Source: Chaetomium olivaceum (Eukaryota > Ascomycota > Sordariomycetes > Sordariales > Chaetomiaceae). Taken from it: 64,000 nt of DNA. Under the pieces are notes generated by a model that made no database searches, was not told the DNA's origin, and worked only from the letters and a program-made list of their open reading frames with translations. Position numbers and translations under genes: made by a program. The stretch spans positions 372,001 through 436,000 of the forward strand of contig JAYWVB010000014.1 in NCBI GenBank assembly GCA_039881045.1. The letters run 5' to 3'. How positions within the stretch are numbered: the first letter of the stretch is position 1; every line of letters begins with the position of its first letter. This document shows, in pieces, positions 41,439-51,680 of the stretch.

Positions 41439-43200
41439 GGCGGCGACGTTGGGGGCGTCGGAAGCCTCCTCGCACCCTGGGTCAGCGTCATGCGCGCTGC
41501 GCGGTATCGAGACGGGGATGGCGACGTGGGGGGGACAACGATGGAAGTCGGCCTGTCGACTGGAGGCTGCGGGCAGCAGCTGTTCAAATGGAGGGTTAAC
41601 ACCCCATCTTCAGTTCGTCTTCACCGATCGGTTGGCCAAGGGGGTGATGAGATGTGGCTGATTGTTTGTTACCCAGACCGGTTGCAGATCCTGGTTAGCC
41701 ATTTCTTGGACTCGGTTCGAATCGCTCGATTGGTCGACGTCCAGTTTCGGGTGCGTTCCCCGGCCGGCGGGCGGTGGCGGATCATGGATGTGGGCGAAAG
41801 CTGTGGACCGGACGCAAACGGTTTGAGGGTTCAGATGTTGTTTGCACAGTCTCAGATGCCACATGGCACCTGGCGCAGAGCAGATCAGCGAGTAATGATG
41901 CCTGGTTCGTAATGAAGGGGGAAGCAGCCTGAGTCTGATCTCCTTCCTGAATGAATATATGCTTGCGGTGGCTGGCTTGGTTGGTCCCTGCATCTTGCAT
42001 AACGTATTTCCGTTGCTTCTTTTTCCCCTTTTTTCCTTTAGTTAATCTTTTTTTCTTCGTCCTTTTCTGGGCCACCCCGGCTGGGCTCTGGTTTCCTGAG
42101 CATCCCGACTGGGTGGCTCGATGTCAGCTATCAGACAGTGATGCAGTAACTGTTACCACTGTGGGCGCCGCCCGCTTTCGGGCTTGAGCTGTCACTTGAC
42201 AAACTAACGAATTATATTCCAGAAGAATGGAAATAATTTGTGATGGCAAACCTTCGCCGGGCGCCCCCTTTCGTGGGTTCCGTGTCAAAGAACAAGGACT
42301 CGCCTTACAGCAACACAAGCTGCCAATCTTGCAGGGGCGCAGAGTGTTGCAAAGCTCAGAGAACGTTTGTAAAAACTTTCGCTGGTATAGTTGGACACTT
42401 GATACTCCTGATACTCCTGATGCGCCTCGACCGGTGTCCCTAACATTGACCGTTGACATTCAATGGCTTAACTCAATATCAATGAAGAGCCCACAGACCA
42501 AAGTTTACATTGAGGCTATGGCGGAGACACAAGGGCACCGTCGCCATTCGAGGGATGTTCAGCCGGAGAGCGACGAGTCGAGGCATGGCTAGTCGGGATA
42601 TGGGGGGGGGGGGGGGGGGGAAGGGTGGTTGTGGATGTGCTGTGTATTATAGGTAGTTCGCGGCGTTCCTTTTCTCGCCAGGTGAGGCAGCAAACCCCGA
42701 GGCGTGGAGGCGGGCGCTCCAGCGGTTTGAGATTGATGGTACTGGTAGTAGGCTAGTCAGCGACTGGTAAGCATTTCAGAAGGACGATAATGACTCACTT
42801 AGGCGCGACCATGTCCAGGAAGGGGAAGGGCTGGGGTAGCCGGAACCATAGCAAAGCTCGACGAAGGAGGGCTGAACAATCCACGGGTGGCGAGGGTGCT
42901 CAGGAAGGGCGAGGGCAAGAACTATATAAACAAGCCGGTTGTCAGAATTACCACATCCCGGCGGTTCTTGAGTTCCATGCTTGTTATGACGAGAATATAC
43001 AAAGTCGGGTCGCGGGTCCACTGAGGCTGAGTTAATCAACCAGACGATAATCGGGTCGCCGAGGCGAAGTCGATACGAGTAATCTCGCAGCTCGACGCGG
43101 TGCCAAGAGGTCCCTTAATATAGCCTCGAGGCTCAACCGCGCGGGTCGCAGGTTACTGGTAAACCTCTGCAGATCTTTGTTATAATCATCCGACCGTTTC
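41439..43200. other. Intergenic with homopolymers, no gene recognised
   Basis: About 1.8 kb. It contains a pyrimidine-rich patch at 42015-42070 and a run of about 20 G at 42602-42620. No gene supported on either strand. Confidence 0.5.
42602..42620 (+). repeat. Poly-G run
   Basis: About 19-20 uninterrupted G on the + strand; a likely length-variable and error-prone site. Confidence 0.85.
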
Positions 43201-43434
43201 TGTGACGGGCTGGGCCCGTGGGTAGGTTCGGCGATGCCAGAACCTGGTGGGTTCGAGTCCCACTTGGATGGACTATGCTAGAACCTTCCATGCCCCGTTT
43301 CAGCAACACGATAAAGCTGTCTCTTTCTTCCTGTAGCTTAGCTCTTTCTCTCTTTCTCTCTTCATTCGAAGCAATCTAGTCCATTCCCGCCTCACCTTGT
43401 GCATCACTTCAACGCCAACGTGTGGCCTGTTACA
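43201..43434. mobile_element. Solo LTR-like element, copy 1 (234 bp, TG..CA)
   Basis: The element begins TGTGACGGG and ends CCTGTTACA and is flanked by a 5-bp duplication GTTTC at 43196-43200 and 43435-43439. It is almost identical to the element at 60582-60815 (two mismatches noticed: position 3, and one A/G near the 3' end). TG..CA ends, 5-bp target duplications and lack of coding capacity fit a solo LTR or TRIM. The ends also form a weak inverted repeat (TGTGACGGGC against TGTAACAGGC). Internally GTGGGTTCGAGTCCCAC forms a perfect tRNA T-arm with a Pol III B-box, and GGTTCGGCGATGCCAGAACC can fold as a hairpin. No open reading frame is expected. Confidence 0.8.
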
Positions 43435-43439
43435 GTTTC

Positions 43440-43889
43440 GTGGTTGCCAAGACGTATGTCCTCCGTGGTCTGCGAAGAGGGTGAGCCCGCTAAGTATTCT
43501 GTGAGCTTTGCTAGACTGTAATAATATTTCCAGCTGAGACAAAACGTCCGTTAACTCTTTGTAGGTGCTGAACTCGATTTTTATCCACCGCCCCCTGTCA
43601 CCTGCCCCGGTGCTCACAGCCAGCCGTGCTGGGAAGGAGATCTCGGGGGTAATGATCTCTTCGCTCCGAAGACTGCCACCAACGCCGCCGCCCAGGGCAA
43701 CAATGGGAACGGTCGGGCGGGGTCCGTCGAGTGACACATGCAGCGAGCATGCGCCGCGGTGAGCCACCAATCTCTGGATTCTCGGTCCAGTCTTTATGCA
43801 CTCCAACTTTGTCTGCACTTTGAACAAGTTTGGAAACAGCAGTGTGGTTGGCTGAGCCCTCTCGGTAAACACACTAAACATAGGGTATA
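43440..43889 (-). pseudogene. Gene relic trapped between LTR and pogo element
   Basis: The minus strand carries about 145 codons with normal protein composition (KVQTKLECIKTGPRIQRLVA, SLHVSLDGPRPTVPIVALGG, EEIITPEISFPARLAV, GRWIKIEFSTYKELTDVLSQ). The frame enters from within the pogo terminal repeat at its 5' side and runs into the LTR at its 3' side, so neither original end survives. I do not recognise the family. The simplest reading is a gene interrupted on both sides by transposon insertions. Confidence 0.5.
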
Positions 43890-43987
43890 ACGTACTTGCA
43901 TAACGAGTGGCCCACCATAACGAGTGGGCCACTTTTCTTCCTTTTGCAACCTCCCAACTTCATCACGAATTTCCTTCACAATGCAAA

Positions 43988-44743
43988 ATGGAACCTCTTC
44001 CAAAAGAGAGTCGTATAATCCTTGCGCTTGAATCTCTTAAAAAAGACTCTAAACTTTCCGTACGGAAGGCTGCTACGATCTACGAGATTCCACGAAGCTC
44101 ACTGCGACACCGACGCGCTGGAAAGCAACCACGACCAGAAATACCAGCTAACCTTCGAAAATTGACCGACTTGGAGGAACAAGTCCTTCTTGAGAGGGTA
44201 CTCGACCTTGATGCGCGAGGATTTCAGCCCCAGCTCTCGGACCTTCGAGAAATGGCCGATCGCCTTCGGGCCGCACGCGGCGCGTCGCCCGTCGGACCCC
44301 GATGGGCAAACGGTTTCGTAAAGCGACATTCCAAGGTTACAACGCGTTTCCGACGTCAAATCGATTATCAGAGGGCCCAATGCGAAGATCCCGAGGTAGT
44401 ATACGCGTGGTTTCGGCTCGTACGCAACGTAATCGACAAATACGCGATCCAAGAGGGGGATATCTACAACTTCGACGAGACTGGGTTCCAGATGGGCATG
44501 CTTTCGAGTGCAAAGGTCGTGACGAGCTCCGAGCGCCGTGGGAGGCCGCGCACAAAGCAGCCTGGCAATCGGGAGTGGGTTACGGTGATCCAAGCTATCA
44601 CGGGTGGAATCGCCGTGGTAGGAGTAGACTCGTGTATCGCGTGGTTGCACGAGGAACCGAAAGTGGGAGGCGAGGCACGCTCAGGGAAAACCCTGCTCGT
44701 GCCTGCGCACAGGCCACATCAGGGCCCGTCTGTGCAACCCTAA
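43988..44743 (+). CDS. Truncated pogo-family transposase
   Basis: Frame of about 251 residues from the ATG at 43988. The N-terminal psq-type helix-turn-helix (SVRKAATIYEIPRSSLRHRR), a CENP-B-like second DNA-binding domain (VLDLDARGFQPQLSDLREMA and WANGFVKRHSKVTTRFRRQI) and the start of the DDE catalytic domain with the first Asp in IYNFDETGFQMG are present. The remaining two acidic residues and the C-terminus are missing. After SCIAWLHEEPKVGG the sequence is unrelated and reaches a stop, consistent with a large internal deletion. It should be unable to catalyse transposition by itself but might still bind the element ends. Confidence 0.82.
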   Translation: MEPLPKESRIILALESLKKDSKLSVRKAATIYEIPRSSLRHRRAGKQPRPEIPANLRKLTDLEEQVLLERVLDLDARGFQPQLSDLREMADRLRAARGASPVGPRWANGFVKRHSKVTTRFRRQIDYQRAQCEDPEVVYAWFRLVRNVIDKYAIQEGDIYNFDETGFQMGMLSSAKVVTSSERRGRPRTKQPGNREWVTVIQAITGGIAVVGVDSCIAWLHEEPKVGGEARSGKTLLVPAHRPHQGPSVQP

Positions 44744-44773
44744 CCCTAACTACATACGACAACCCTAACCCTA
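44736..44773 (+). repeat. Interstitial telomere-like CCCTAA units
   Basis: Two blocks, aaccctaaccctaac at 44736-44750 and aaccctaacccta at 44761-44773, separated by 10 bp. TTAGGG is the usual fungal telomere unit. Confidence 0.8.
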
Positions 44774-44842
44774 CAAGGAACGGGCTGTGCCCGTGACAAG
44801 TGGCCCACTCGTTATGGTGGGCCACTCGTTATGCACGTACGT

Positions 44843-45245
44843 TATGTGATTTCAAGCATTTCTTGTCTGATTTCTTTCCACCCCCTCTGTAACGGTCCCA
44901 GGAGTATATTGCAACTATCTGGTGACGACTCTACGAGTACACTAAGCTTGAAGAAGAAAAGGAAAGATGAGAGAGTCTGGCAGCTCGTGGGGCTGCTTTA
45001 TGATCGTGAGTGCGGTGGCCCGAGCGTATTGCTAGAATGTTCGGTGCGCTGTGGGGCAACTGGAAATAGCTTCATCCAGGGGTTCGGTGGACCGTGCTTG
45101 TACGTGAGCTGGCCGAGGGTTACCGAGGCTCACCTCGGGCACAGCCCGTTACACCCTCGCGGTTTACTTCTTTTTCCTCTCAAACCTTTCCCCTTGAATA
45201 TGTGATGTGATTGTATTATATTGGGTTCGTCCCATACTAACCATG
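44843..45245. other. Flank between pogo element and CorA-like gene
   Basis: About 400 bp. Holds a cgggcacagcccg hairpin at about 45139, resembling the hairpin inside the pogo element. No exon recognised. Confidence 0.45.
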
Positions 45246-46306
45246 TCATCTGCACCCGCACCAACAGAGGAAAAGCGTGCTTCGGGGAGGGGGCAGAGAC
45301 CCTGACCTGATACACGGTCTCCTGGTAGACGAAGGTTTGTGGATCGAGCTGCAGGACCAGCTCAAACTCCAGGTTGAGGAAGCCTTCCGCTTCTATTCCA
45401 TGTACGGCGGTCTCGATAGCGCCAAGGAAGAACTCGAAAACCTCTCGGACTTTATCCAGAAGTTTAACGCCCGCATCAGTACGAGACTCGAACGGCTCAT
45501 GACAATGTCGCAAGAGTTGATTCAGACGGTATGTTTGCGTCATGAAGATGCTCATTCATCTTCTGAACATCGCTAACGCAAGACTCCCCTCTGCTCTGGA
45601 CCCAGGAATTCAACTTGACCTCCATCGCCGAAGCGAAACATTCCACATCAACGAGCAACAGCATGAAACGCCTCACGTGGATCACGGCAGGTCCCCCACC
45701 TAAAATTGATGGGACATAAATGTCCTATGTATAAGCACAGGATCCTAGCTAATCTTCATCTCTCCCCGTGCATAGTTCGTTTTCCTCCCCCTCACATTCA
45801 TCTCGGTACGTGCCTGAACATAGCCCCGTTGTGACATTGAGCTCCTCCACCCGACTGTGCCACGCTAACCACTAGACTAGTCGTTCTTCGGAATGAACGT
45901 CGACCTCTTCGCTTCAAACTCGTCCTGGCACTGGTATTTTCCCCCCGCTGCGGTAACTATGTTCGTTGTCTTCTTGATCTGGGGTATATTCAAGAGATAC
46001 GAAAAGGTATGTGAACCGGTGGCCCCTATCGTAAATACTTTGTTCGTAACAACACAAGTTGACTTTTCAAAGCTGGAGGAAAAGATGGAACAGAAATTCG
46101 CCTGGTTGGTCAACCTCCGCAAGCAAGAGAAAGGGGCAACCGCTGTTCCGGCACAATCCTCGGCACAATCCTCGGCACTTCCGGAGATGGCAAGCACAGC
46201 CACTTTATTTCTCGGTGCTTCAAACGCACACAACTGGCTGCCCTTGACCTTCCGCCGCCGCGGCAACCGCACTCAGCAACCGAATCCCTCCCCACCTGCG
46301 CCATGA
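45246..46306 (+). CDS. CorA-like Mg2+ transporter C-terminal part, probably 5'-truncated
   Basis: Exons about 45277-45529, 45600-45686, 45776-45805, 45881-46006 and 46073-46306 join in phase. The helical cytosolic part (DQLKLQVEEAFRFYSMYGGL, LENLSDFIQKFNARIS, LTSIAEAKHSTSTSNSMKRL) is followed by TM1 (TFVFLPLTFISSFFGMN) with the signature GMN, then TM2 (FPPAAVTMFVVFLIWGIF). CorA proteins are pentameric divalent-cation channels. Only about 240 residues are recognisable, whereas fungal members usually have several hundred more N-terminal residues. No upstream exon was found before the pogo element, so the gene may be truncated by that insertion. The 45687-45775 intron appears to use a GC donor (ACG/GCAGGT). 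Confidence 0.68.
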
Positions 46307-47223
46307 TGCCCCGGCCTACATCTCGTTGATTCGGCTTGGGCGGATGATGGCAGTGGCCTTGTCGTTGGAACGCACTCCGCATAAAAACAAGAGTTGAAAC
46401 CCACTAGTGCTTGGCTGCAATTTGATGGATAAGTACCCTAGGGAGTGGGAAAATGCCGAGGAGATAACGATACGCTGGGAGATGCATTGGAAAATGGCAA
46501 CAGTACCTAACCATGCCTGAGGTACCTGACACTGGCAGTACCACTGGAGCCGGTGAAACAAATAGAGCTCCTAGTAAACTAACAGAGCCAGCAAATCAGC
46601 ATCAACCCCCGCCACAGGGGCAATACGGTCGGGGGCTGGCATGGTGATGATACCAAGGGTAACAGGTGCCAGTACCGTGCCTGGCAGGCCCGGCCTTCTC
46701 GCCCTGTGGCTCCCTCGCAGACTTCTACGTATTGATAACGACAGGGAACAAGCTCCTCCCGTAACTGAATTATCTTGCCGTAGTTTAAGTTGTAAAATGC
46801 TTCCGCCGCCTAGGTACCGAAGGTTATGGTGGGGAGTAGTTGTCAAATTCAATACCACTCGGCACCTCATACAGCCAACAACATCTTGATTCCTTCCACC
46901 CTGCGAACTGCAGTGTCTGCGAAAGAACGAAAGAAAGGGTGATCTAGGCACGATCAACTAATATGGGGGGGCTATTGCGAGGACGCTAGTTACCGAGGCT
47001 AAAGGTGTATGCCTGTGCGCTAACCACGAGCATCATAACACAAATTTCCACCCAACCCTGTAAGAATGTTAGCATCACTCCTGCGTCTCAGAGTTTTCCG
47101 AAACCATCTCCAGCCGCTCCACAACGTTCAAATACACATCCAGGCACAGATCCTGGTCGTTCAACCCAAGTACGGTCGATGCAGATTACAGTCGAAACAG
47201 TACTTCACCACATGATGGTATTC
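46307..47223. other. Intergenic, no gene recognised
   Basis: About 920 bp. Nothing convincing; short TAACTGAATT-type AT-richer patches only. Confidence 0.45.
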
Positions 47224-48071
47224 TCAGCTCCGCCGGCTCACATCGTCCATCAGGATATTTACCCTTATATAGTCCTCCTGCGGATCCACGGTAGCGTCCG
47301 CACTAGCAACAACAGAGGCCTGCCGCAAGTTGACCTCCTGCCCCAAGATGATATCGACCAACAAGCAGCGCAACGATAGCAGCGTCGGATTGCGCTTTGC
47401 CACCGTCGATATCCGCGGCTCCCCCGATTGTGTCTTGGCGGAGGAATGTAGAAGTAAAGGGTTGGAATACATATCGCCCAGGTTAAGCGCATTGTGCTTG
47501 TGGAGGAAGACGATGTGGCGGCTGGTGAGTATGCTCGGGAGCCATGAGGTGCCGTGGAGCTGTAGCACGCTGGAGGAGATAGTTACGGCGAGGCGGAGAC
47601 GGTACCGGTGGGTCAACGGTGGGAAGCGACTATTTGGCTGGAGGATGTAGTGTAGAAAATCGATAGATCGGGATTGTGAGCCCTCGGCTGAGGGGTTTCG
47701 GTATATGGAGTATGTTCTGGTGGGTTGCGCGGCTGGGTCGTCGAAGGTGATTTCGAGTGCTGCTCGGCTTTGGGTCTGATGGAATTGTTGACAGAGGAGG
47801 GAGGCCTGGATACTGGAGGAGGCAGCAGTGCCAGAGGAGATAACAGGGCTAGCAACGCCCCGGGCTGGACTCGCGGAAACGTTACACACACAGCTCTGTG
47901 CTTGTTTAGACGAGATTCGCGGTGTTGGTACTTGTACCGGTCTTGCTTGGTGGTGCGGACGGTTTGGACTTGGTTAAAACGTTCCTTTTCGCCTTGGCTT
48001 TGACTGGGGCCACGGTGGGCTTGGTAGGTTGACTTGGAGTGGGAGGTTTCCATTTGAGGACGTACAGCCAT
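47224..48071 (-). pseudogene. DUF7580-like fragment
   Basis: The frame ending at 47224 contains DFLHYILQPNSRFPPLTHRY, RLAVTISSSVLQLHGTSWLP, NPTLLSLRCLLVDIILGQEV and VNLRQ, the pattern of the DUF7580 domain found in fungal prion-like/NLR-associated proteins. In complete relatives the domain continues about 50 residues further and is preceded by a long helical region. Here the upstream coding signal changes frame (QVPTPRISSKQAQS joins SCVCNVS, whereas a start at 48071 is in another frame). It is therefore probably a fragment. The function of DUF7580 proteins is unknown. Confidence 0.45.
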
Positions 48072-48109
48072 GTGAGGCGCTTTTTTCTTTTTCTTTCGCT
48101 GCCGACTTC

Positions 48110-48155
48110 TTCCCCCCCCCCGCCCCCCTTTTTTTTTTCTTTTCCTTTTCTTTAT
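48110..48155 (+). repeat. Homopolymer C then T tract
   Basis: A run of C followed by a run of about 10 T and CTTTTC repeats; low-complexity sequence upstream of the zinc-finger fragment. Confidence 0.7.
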
Positions 48156-48183
48156 GATTTCAGTCTACACAAGTTTTTAACCG

Positions 48184-49048
48184 CTTCATGAACTCGCCCA
48201 TTCACGGACATTATTAATAGATGTATATCTCGAATGTGACTGTGCAACCCCTAGACGCCAGTACTGTCGGCAGGATCAGTGGATTCAACACTTTAAGCAA
48301 CACCACTGGACTCCATACAAGTGCGTTCGCTGCGGTGTGGCACTTTCATCACGAGTAGATTGTAAGGGTCATTTTGAAGCATCCCACCACACCAAACGGT
48401 CCGCAGCCGAGCTTGGCGCCCGGGTAAATCTTTCGAAGGAACCAACGGATACACATCAAGGTTTCCAGTGAGGGGGAAGCGGAGGGCGCGGGAAAATACT
48501 ATACGTTCTCGAAGGCGGACGGCCGTCTTACCTTGGATGGCCAGTATCCTGAGATATGTCACCTCCTGCAACAGAGCATGCGAGTGGCGACCCGAAGGAA
48601 CCACCGAACCAGGCTGCGGGGGCGGCGCGGACATGAGGACCCGGAGCGACAGACCTCCAAAAAGGGGGGCCCGGAACCGGAAGACAGGGATGCACGCATG
48701 TTGTACGAAGTTGGGAAGGCTCTGGCCAAGTCCCCGGTCGTGTGAGACGCCTAGCGGCAACAACGAGTGTTCTACTACCGCATGGTGGGAGATGGCGTTC
48801 TCCCGATGCACATGCCGGACGCCGCAAGACTGCCGCGGGGAGGTGAGGAGATAAACCAGTGGATGGAAACAAACCACAAAATCGCCTGTTATAAGGCCGA
48901 CGTGGAGAATGTAAAGGTTTTGGATTTCATACGAGAGCTCCTAGCCGAAGCCAGGTTACGTGGGGAGGAAACAAGGTCTTGGGACGGTGGCGGGAACCGC
49001 TGCTCACAGATACTCCCCATATTCGAGCCTATTAGTTCCTGCCAGTGA
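48184..49048 (+). pseudogene. C2H2 zinc-finger-like gene fragment
   Basis: An open + frame at about 48184-48473 without ATG encodes CRQDQWIQHFKQHHW followed by YKCVRCGVALSSRVDCKGHF and EASHH, a C-x2-C...H-x4-H finger. After a TGA the neighbouring frames read YYTFSKADGRLTLDGQYPEI (48480-48750) and INQWMETNHKIACYKADVEN (48767-49048), which also look like protein. No splice arrangement joining all pieces was found. It is probably a decayed gene or one hidden by indels. Confidence 0.35.
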
Positions 49049-49763
49049 ATTGGAAATGGGAAACGAATCCCATCCCTTTTATAACCACTATTTGCTACTA
49101 ATACTCGCATGCAGTTGTTTCCAGAACGAAGATCCCGATCTCTAAGCTATCCACTAGGCTTGCCTTCATGGCCACTGCTGCGATCTCTATTCTTATGAGG
49201 CGTTTGATTCCGGAATGGGAACACACAACGCTTTGATATCATGTACTGGATCCGTGAAGCGCCGAAGGGACTAAAGTAGTAGGGGTGGCTACAAAGTCGT
49301 TCCCGGAAAAAGGCCAAGTTGGGCAGGCAGGCGAAAGCAAGGATGTAGAGTTTGTCGCCTTGAATTTGCGTCCAGAGGCTCAAGTGTTGATACCCAGATG
49401 TAACATGGGGGGATAATCAAGAGGAGAAGGCAAATAAGGCCGGTGATGAGGGTTCGTGACTCTATGACTTGGAGCCTAAGTAAGGTAACTGATCCCAAGG
49501 AATCATAAGATGCAACATCACGGCAATAAACATCAAGACATGAAGGGTGTTGAAGACGGCCGTAAGCCCTCATTGGTTTCCACCATCACAAAACAACGCC
49601 AGAATTCCGCAACTGAGGGAGTTTACGGTGACAAATCGGGTGTAATTCCGATCATTGATTCGCCCGGGGAAGCCGTATCAGTAAGAACAGCAAGGCGAGC
49701 GCATTCAGGGCGGTGCGATTCATATGCAACCTTCACAATTTAAACGGCATTCTCATTCAAAGG
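49049..49763. other. Intergenic, no gene recognised
   Basis: About 700 bp with nothing recognised. Confidence 0.5.
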
Positions 49764-50947
49764 TTAGAAAATGGCGTTTCCACCTGGCAATTCATTCAGC
49801 CCTTCAGCAGAGCCAGAATCAGCATCGCGACCCATACTCATCCACGCAAACACGCCGGGGACATGAAAACTTACATCCATCAAAGTTCTCATGCACCATA
49901 TCCTTCGCAACGCACTTATTTTGCTGGGCAATACTCTGCGTCTTGAGCATGGCGCCGACACGTAGGTATGTGCGTCCATGGCACGCTGCAGCGAGTCGTC
50001 CTTCCAGCCAAAGACGTAGTCGGCGTGGGACGAGAAGCCCGTCGAGTCGCCGTTGGACCACACGAACGGCTGGCTGCCATCCGCCGGCCAGTCCTCGGCC
50101 CGGTTGAACGCCGACGTGTCCCAGACCGTCTCTAGCAAGATCTGCGGGAGCTTGATTGGGTGTGACGCCGGGCAGGGGCCGCCAGACTCGAACGTGCCCG
50201 TCTCGGGGTAGGCCACATGGTCTTGGTGGTTGGGTGTGTCGAGGTTGACGCCATCCCAACAGGTTGGGAAGCGGTGGTTGGCCATGATGCCGAGTTTGCA
50301 GGGGGTCTTGGGAAAGCCGATGCTCTCAGGCTGACGAGAAGCTTGGTTCTCCATGCAGGTGTAGGTTAGCTGCCGGAAGTCCCGGGCTTCATCACGGGTC
50401 TTGTAGGAGGCGTCGCCGATCAACATGCGGAAGCCTGGTTTGAAGGCCGTTACGCTGGAGCGTTGTGCCGTGTCGAATAGGGCGTCCGACATATAGTAGA
50501 CGACCTGGGTTGTTAGTAGGTGCTGCTTATGTTCTTCGTGGATTAACCTACCATGCCACCCTGGGTGCCCTCCATGCCAGCTTGAGCAATTTGGGGGACA
50601 CGCTTGAACGTTCCATTCCTAGCCCGGAAGTACAGCACGGCTGTCCAGTAGTTGGAGAAGTCCTCGGTGAATTGGCAGCTGGTACAAGTTGACTGCTTGA
50701 CCAAGTCATGGGTAGGATGGTCCATAGACACATTGAACGAATCCTATGTTGTTAGTTCAATTCTTTTGGTTGAGGGAATGGTTCAACCTACCCCTCCGAT
50801 AATCTGATGCAAATGCGGCGATGGGTTCTGTCCTGGAGTGACCAAAGGATCCAGACGTTGGATTGTCAGACGGGCGCAGCCAAAACGAAGCAACGCCATC
50901 GTAGGGGCGGCCAGCCCGAGGGCAGTAGTAATGGTGTTCCACTTCAT
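49764..50947 (-). CDS. Secreted DUF1996 protein (one apparent frameshift)
   Basis: Four exons, 50947-50792, 50743-50552, 50504-49875 and 49801-49764. The signal peptide MKWNTITTALGLAAPTMALL leads into the DUF1996 hallmark RLDPLVTPGQNPSPHLHQII-GG. Then come CTSCQFTEDFSNYWTAVLYF, GMVVYYMSDA, CPASHPIKLPQILLETVW and FVWSNGDSTGFSSHADYVFG, all typical. The C-terminus GWLNELPGGNAIF is restored by the last intron. Near 49951-49960 the frame must move by one base for LKTQSIAQQNKCVAKDM to be read. The total of 1016 plus 1 gives 338 residues, so one base appears to be missing. DUF1996 proteins are secreted or wall-associated and lack a proven biochemical function. Confidence 0.82.
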
Positions 50948-51680
50948 GTCCAACTAGCAATGCAGGCGCTTGTTGAAGGTAGGATGGGGCAGTGACTCGA
51001 GGAGATCTCAGAACCAGTGACACTTGTAACGGCGGAACATAACCAACCGACTTATGTTCAAGGTCCAGATTCTTCGAAAAGAATAGAACTATGTGCTGGC
51101 AATTGCCGATTCCGGTATGCAGCAGCCAGTTTAAGGGGCTGCGCAGAATTGTGAGATAGCAAGCGTTCCGGCAACCGAGCCGCTTCCAAGTTAATCTACC
51201 TTCATAACCGGAATTGTCTGTCCACCAATAGATCGGTTTGTTGTCGTTCAGTTTCCAAAATGTTGATAGCGGTTGTCAGAGGATTAGGACCAGGGGGTCG
51301 CAGTGATGTATACGGCGGCAGATGTGATGTTTATTTTTGAGCTACGCTAGCCACTCATGTTGACCCAATCGCCATGGCTGAACGACCTGGTGATCTCTGA
51401 GTCGGTAAACGGAGTCAGATGCTCTGCCGGCAGAAGCTGATCGCGGATGAACGTAGCACCCAACTCTATTTTGACGCTTTTAATCAACGGCAAAGAGCCG
51501 ATTGACCCGGCTGTCCCCGCCTAATCTCATTCCAAGACTATGGTGTGGTACGCCATCAACACGTGGAATCGGTATATGCGCAGCGATATCCGTCTACTCG
51601 TTCTAGATATACGGGCGCTCACTATTTCACGCAGGAAACACATTTCTCACAGAATCGCCATCCACATCCAGCTGCTTATT
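50948..51680. other. Divergent promoter region
   Basis: About 730 bp between the DUF1996 gene and the small secreted protein gene, with no coding segment recognised. Confidence 0.5.

Larger units (their letters stand above)
43890..44842 (+). mobile_element. Internally deleted pogo/Fot-type DNA transposon
   Basis: A 953-bp element with near-identical terminal inverted repeats of about 47 bp and TA on both sides (43888-43889 and 44843-44844), the usual target of Tc1/mariner-pogo elements. Each repeat contains two direct ATAACGAGTGG units. It holds a truncated transposase (43988-44743), then telomere-like CCCTAA units (44736-44773) and an acgggctgtgcccgt hairpin just inside the right repeat. 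Near-perfect ends suggest recent insertion and cross-mobilisation by a full-length relative. Confidence 0.82.

Noticed and set aside
43225..43275. tRNA gene
   Set aside because: Only the T-arm and one other hairpin can be drawn; there is no convincing acceptor or anticodon stem, and the sequence is part of a repeated mobile element.
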